Positions 60,461 through 64,000 of a stretch of DNA of 64,000 nt are shown here, one piece after another. The stretch comes from Bacteroidales bacterium. Lineage in GTDB: Bacteria > Bacteroidota > Bacteroidia > Bacteroidales > UBA12077. Within the stretch, counting starts at the first letter, position 1; each line of letters opens with the position of its first letter. The stretch is from assembly GCA_003446015.1 (NCBI GenBank), contig DMBU01000154.1:3893-67892 (forward strand). The letters are read 5' to 3'. The notes beneath the pieces are model-generated. The model had not been told where the DNA came from. It searched no databases and saw nothing but the letters and a program-made list of their open reading frames with translations. The position numbers and the translations under genes are program-made.

Positions 60461-61546
60461 ATGATCAGGAATAAACTTCTGATTTTATTCTTATTGCTTG
60501 CAATTTTTCAAACATCAAAAGGACAGGATGAGGTTAATAATCCAATAAGTTTTGCCCTAAAACCGCAATATGGATTAATTCTTCCTCATTCGAGTAAAGT
60601 TGAACATCTTACAAATACAAATCCATTTGGGCTTGAATTTGAACTTTCCTGGTTAATGCTGAAAGAAAAAAACTGGCAACAATGTAACTGTTTTTCAAAA
60701 ACTGGAATTTCATTTTTATACATAAATTATGATAATCCTGAAATTGTTGGAAGTTCATTTAACTTAATAGGATTTGCCGAACCTTTTTTTATTCGTTCCA
60801 ATCGATTTTTATTTTCAGCCCGAATGGGTGTTGGATTGAGTTTTCTCGATAAAATTTATGATAAAGTTGATAATCCTGATAATACATTCTTTTCAACGCA
60901 TCTAAGCTTCATTGTGCACATTGATATTAATGCCTATTATCAGCTTAATAACAATTATAGCTTAATGTGTTTTGCTAAATACAATCATATTTCTAACGGT
61001 GGAGTAAAACAACCTAATTATGGAATGAATTTTCCAACATTTGGAATAGGTGTAAATTACTACCCCTCAAAAAAATTGATTTTCCCTGAACGTAACAGGC
61101 AAAGGTTTACACCTGAAATGTTTTATAATGTATATTTTTTTGGAATGATAAAAAAAATAAAGGAAGATGAATATTTTCCAGAAGTTACTACTTATGTATT
61201 TGGTTTTTATGGATTAGTGGGTAGAACAGTAAGTATTCTTAATGGTTTTAGCTTGGGATTTGAGTATATTAATGATGGAGGAGCAAAAGAGGAAATAGAG
61301 AGAAAGGGGGTGTATAAAGATCACCAAAAAATATCAGGTTTAGTTGGTCATCACTTGTTGTTTGGGAAATTTGATTTTTCTCAGTACTGGGGAACTTATA
61401 TTTATGCTCCTTATAAGCCTGCAATTTTTTTCCAACGCTATTCAATAAGTTATAAGTTTAATAATCATATTTTAGGAGGTGTTACCTTAAAAGCTCATGG
61501 TGATGCAGCAGATAGTTTTCAAATATTATTGGGGTATTCATTTTAA
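60461..61546 (+). CDS. PagL-like lipid A 3-O-deacylase (acyloxyacyl hydrolase family)
   Basis: The 361-residue protein has a signal peptide (residues 1-21, ending SKGQ) and an outer-membrane barrel. The region around residues 110-205 carries the PagL motif KYNHISNGG with catalytic candidates H176 and S178, followed by NFPTFGIGVNYYP. The C-terminal half (about 225-361) is an added barrel-like part ending in SFQILLGYSF, so the protein is about twice the length of PagL from Pseudomonas. It probably removes an acyl chain from lipid A in the outer membrane. It is five bases behind the C1B peptidase, so co-transcription is likely. Confidence 0.8.
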   Translation: MIRNKLLILFLLLAIFQTSKGQDEVNNPISFALKPQYGLILPHSSKVEHLTNTNPFGLEFELSWLMLKEKNWQQCNCFSKTGISFLYINYDNPEIVGSSFNLIGFAEPFFIRSNRFLFSARMGVGLSFLDKIYDKVDNPDNTFFSTHLSFIVHIDINAYYQLNNNYSLMCFAKYNHISNGGVKQPNYGMNFPTFGIGVNYYPSKKLIFPERNRQRFTPEMFYNVYFFGMIKKIKEDEYFPEVTTYVFGFYGLVGRTVSILNGFSLGFEYINDGGAKEEIERKGVYKDHQKISGLVGHHLLFGKFDFSQYWGTYIYAPYKPAIFFQRYSISYKFNNHILGGVTLKAHGDAADSFQILLGYSF

Positions 61547-61610
61547 TCTCCCTTGATTCCTTTTTATCCTGTCTTTTTATAAATTTGTATAACATTTAAT
61601 TGTTTAAAAA

Positions 61611-62492
61611 ATGCAAGAAAGAATTTTACAACCCGACCAGAATAAATTAATCAAACAATTTCAGAAAAACGAAATAACAGAATATTACATTTATTCTCGT
61701 TTATCCAGAAAAATAAAAAACACAAAGAATGCTGAAACCCTCCAGAAAATTGGAGACGATGAAATGCGCCATTATATGTTTTGGAAAAAATATAGTGGAG
61801 TAGATGTAAAACCCAATTGGTGGAACGTATTTAAATTTTATTGGATTGCTCGTATTCTGGGAATTACATTTGGGATAAAACTAATGGAGAACGGAGAAAA
61901 AGGAGCTCAGGAAGCGTATGAAAAGGCTTGTAAATTTATTCCAGAAGCAAGGCATATCGTTGAAGATGAAGATGCACATGAGAAAGAATTAATAGATATG
62001 CTGGAAGAGAAAAAGCTTGAATATGTTGGATCAATCGTTTTAGGATTAAATGATGCTCTGGTTGAACTTACCGGAACTCTTGCGGGACTTACTTTTGCAC
62101 TTCAAAACACACGATTAATTGCTATTGCAGGCTTGATTACTGGTATAGCTGCATCTTTCTCAATGGCTGCATCCGAATACCTGTCAACAAAATCGGAAGG
62201 AAATGGTAAAAACGCTTTTTCATCTTCGATTTACACCGGAATTGCATATATCTTTACAGTGATAATACTCATTCTTCCTTATTTCTTATTTACCAATTAT
62301 TTTGTTTGTCTTGCGCTTACTATGTTTTTTGCAGTGATAGTCATTTTGTTTTTCAATTATTACATTTCTGTGGCAAAGGATCTGAATTTCCGAAAACGAT
62401 TCTGGGAAATGTTTGTTATAAGCATGGGTGTTGCTGTGTTTACATTTGGAATAGGATATTTAATCAGAATATTCTTAGGTATTGATATCTAA
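61611..62492 (+). CDS. Ferritin-like/VIT1 fusion membrane protein
   Basis: The 293-residue protein joins an N-terminal ferritin/rubrerythrin-like domain (about residues 1-135) to a VIT1/CCC1-type membrane domain (about 140-293). In the first part EITEYYIYSRLS, DDEMRHYMFW and VEDEDAHEKELIDML supply glutamate and histidine for a di-iron site. The second part has the GLNDALVELTGTLAGLTFAL start and five hydrophobic segments. VIT1 members export iron or manganese, and fused ferritin domains are thought to sense or oxidise the metal. It has no Fur-like or other operator that I could see. dgt follows 41 bases later. Confidence 0.88.
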   Translation: MQERILQPDQNKLIKQFQKNEITEYYIYSRLSRKIKNTKNAETLQKIGDDEMRHYMFWKKYSGVDVKPNWWNVFKFYWIARILGITFGIKLMENGEKGAQEAYEKACKFIPEARHIVEDEDAHEKELIDMLEEKKLEYVGSIVLGLNDALVELTGTLAGLTFALQNTRLIAIAGLITGIAASFSMAASEYLSTKSEGNGKNAFSSSIYTGIAYIFTVIILILPYFLFTNYFVCLALTMFFAVIVILFFNYYISVAKDLNFRKRFWEMFVISMGVAVFTFGIGYLIRIFLGIDI

Positions 62493-62533
62493 ATTGTACT
62501 AATAATAAACACTAAAAATCGTAATATTAAAAT

Positions 62534-63868
62534 ATGAATTGGGATAAACTACTTTCTGCTAAAAGGCTTGGACTGGAAAAACGCGAATTTAAGGACACAA
62601 GAGAAATCAGATCACAATTTCAGCGCGATTACGATCGAATCATTTTTTCATCACCATTCAGGAGATTACAAAATAAAACACAGGTTTTTCCATTGCCTGG
62701 GAGTATTTTTGTTCATAATAGATTAACACATAGTCTTGAGGTTGCAAGTGTTGGACGATCTTTGGCAAACCTAGTGGCACAGGATTTACAAAAGAGAGAA
62801 GACATTAAGAACAAAGAAATTTTAAATGAACTTGGGTCAATTGTTTCTGCAGCATGTCTGGCCCACGATATGGGAAATCCTCCTTTTGGACACGCAGGTG
62901 AAGTGGCCATTTCAAAATATTTCGCCGAAGGAAATGGAAAGAAAATTAAAAATGTGGTTACCGATGAAGAGTGGACAGACTTAACACATTTCGAAGGAAA
63001 TGCAAATGCCCTGCGACTTTTAACACATCAGTTTACCGGGCGACGAAAAGGAGGTTTTGCCTTAACATATTCAACTCTGGCAACTCTTATAAAATATCCT
63101 TATGGGTCGGACGCTATGATGCAAGGGAAAAAGAAATTTGGATATTTTCAATCAGAAAAAGAATCTTTTATGAAAATTGCCCATGAGCTGGGATTAAAAA
63201 AACTTGAAAATCAACCTGAGGTTTATGCACGACACCCATTGGTTTTTTTGGTTGAAGCAGCAGATGATATTTGCTATGAAATTATGGATATTGAAGATGC
63301 CCACAAACTAAAAATTCTTGACACATCAAAAACCTTTGATTTATTGTTGGGATTTTTTGAAGAAACTAAGGATAAAAAGTTTTATAAAAATAAAGAAGAA
63401 ATTTTTAAAGAGGTTACTGACATTAATGAGCAGGTAGCTTATTTGAGAGCTTCTGTTATTGGGAAGCTTATTAGGGAAATTGCCGATGTTTTTATAAAAA
63501 ATCATGATCAAATCTTAAATGGAGAATATAATCAAAGTCTTATTGCTGGATTGAAAGGAAAAAGTAAAGATGCATTTGAAAAATGTAAAAATGTGGCTAT
63601 TCATGAAATTTACAAGCATCGTTCTGTTGTGAAAATTGAATTAACAGGATTTAATGTGCTTGGGGCTCTTTTAGATGAATTTATAACCGCCATTTTTAAT
63701 CCCGACAGCGATTATTCACAAAAGATTCTATCCATATTGCCTTCGCAGTTCAGTGTCGAAGAGCATAGTTTTTATAAAAAAGTAATATCCGTCGTAGACT
63801 TTGTTTCCGGAATGACAGACTTGTATGCTGTTGATTTATATAAAGATATTAAAGGCATTAATCTTTAA
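62534..63868 (+). CDS. dgt: Deoxyguanosinetriphosphate triphosphohydrolase (dGTPase)
   Basis: The 444-residue HD-domain enzyme hydrolyses dGTP to deoxyguanosine and triphosphate. HD metal ligands are visible in HNRLTHSLEVASVGR and ACLAHDMGNPPFGHAGE. The N-terminal FQRDYDRIIFSSPFRRLQNKTQVFPL, here split, is family-specific, and EAADDICYEIMDIEDA contains the third set of ligands. Length and domain order match the bacterial type-I enzyme. It is the last complete gene of the window. Confidence 0.95.
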   Translation: MNWDKLLSAKRLGLEKREFKDTREIRSQFQRDYDRIIFSSPFRRLQNKTQVFPLPGSIFVHNRLTHSLEVASVGRSLANLVAQDLQKREDIKNKEILNELGSIVSAACLAHDMGNPPFGHAGEVAISKYFAEGNGKKIKNVVTDEEWTDLTHFEGNANALRLLTHQFTGRRKGGFALTYSTLATLIKYPYGSDAMMQGKKKFGYFQSEKESFMKIAHELGLKKLENQPEVYARHPLVFLVEAADDICYEIMDIEDAHKLKILDTSKTFDLLLGFFEETKDKKFYKNKEEIFKEVTDINEQVAYLRASVIGKLIREIADVFIKNHDQILNGEYNQSLIAGLKGKSKDAFEKCKNVAIHEIYKHRSVVKIELTGFNVLGALLDEFITAIFNPDSDYSQKILSILPSQFSVEEHSFYKKVISVVDFVSGMTDLYAVDLYKDIKGINL

Positions 63869-63903
63869 ATTACTGAGTGATTTATTTATAAAAACATAGT
63901 TTT

Positions 63904-63982
63904 GGGCTAAAGCCCTGTAAACAAGAAATAACCACGGGCTTAAGCCCGTGGTTATAAAAGGATCAAAGCCGGACTTTAGTCC
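63904..63982. repeat. REP-like element of three palindromes
   Basis: GGGCTAAAGCCC lies at 63904-63915. A 28-base palindrome centred at 63941/63942 occupies 63928-63955, with half-site AACCACGGGCTT. GGACTTTAGTCC is at 63971-63982. All three share a GG(G/A)CT-to-AG(C/T)CC design. Such compound palindromes are typical of Bacteroidota REP sequences, which are moved in trans by RAYT transposases; none is seen here. The dgt stop is 36 bases before. Confidence 0.7.
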
Positions 63983-64000
63983 ATTAAATACAATTTATAA

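Overview
The window reads as a piece of a low-GC chromosome from the phylum Bacteroidota, probably an environmental Bacteroidales/Marinilabiliales-type organism. The evidence is a type IX secretion C-terminal sorting domain, acidic lipoprotein export-like signals, an HU-like/SPOR fusion, a DUF2723/GT117 membrane protein, a split F-type ATP synthase operon carrying bactofilin and AtpZ, TAnnTTTG-type promoters and dispersed GC-rich palindromes. The genus is inference. I see no rRNA, tRNA, CRISPR array or intact transposase.

Layout. 1-6.3 kb: a sensor kinase cut by the window edge with its Cache lipoprotein partner, then rsgA, xth and typA. 6.4-14.3 kb: a GT117 membrane protein, an SUI1/eIF1-like factor, a T9SS-exported endonuclease/exonuclease/phosphatase-fold enzyme and a large metallopeptidase/propeller/barrel protein. 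14.4-28.7 kb: the rotary ATPase island. The accessory head of the F-type operon (bactofilin, AtpZ, AtpI-like) is separated from atpB-E-F-H-A-G by a complete-looking V-type ATPase operon (E, DUF2764, A, B, D, I, K). The V-type operon has its own promoter-like sequence and a strong terminator. A four-helix-bundle (S23/IVP) gene bracketed by inverted AACTC repeats sits between V-type B and D. The ligands visible in the rotor subunits predict Na+ for the V-type and H+ for the F-type enzyme.

28.7-31.8 kb: a papain-like lipoprotein, an AlbA_2 regulator-like gene with CGATAAG palindromes upstream, and a TPR protein. 31.8-44.6 kb: a minus-strand run with a Cache/PAS hybrid histidine kinase, a YgjP-type metallopeptidase and four tandem paralogous Cache-HAMP-GAF-coiled-coil proteins without any visible output domain. 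44.7-50.8 kb: an efflux adaptor, tsaB, a DUF3108 protein, efp, a GAF-SpoIIE phosphatase, a MazG-like hydrolase and an outer-membrane protein. 50.9-54.3 kb: a polyamine cluster (deoxyhypusine synthase-like, agmatinase, arginine/ornithine-type decarboxylase). 54.4-63.9 kb: an HU/SPOR protein, a second hybrid kinase, a C1B peptidase paired with a PagL-like deacylase, a ferritin-VIT1 fusion and dGTPase, ending in a REP-like triple palindrome.

How the genes may work together: the two ATPases would couple ATP to two different ion gradients from one locus. The kinase/sensor array looks like a locally amplified environmental sensing system. The polyamine genes form a short pathway from arginine to agmatine to putrescine to an aminobutylated product.
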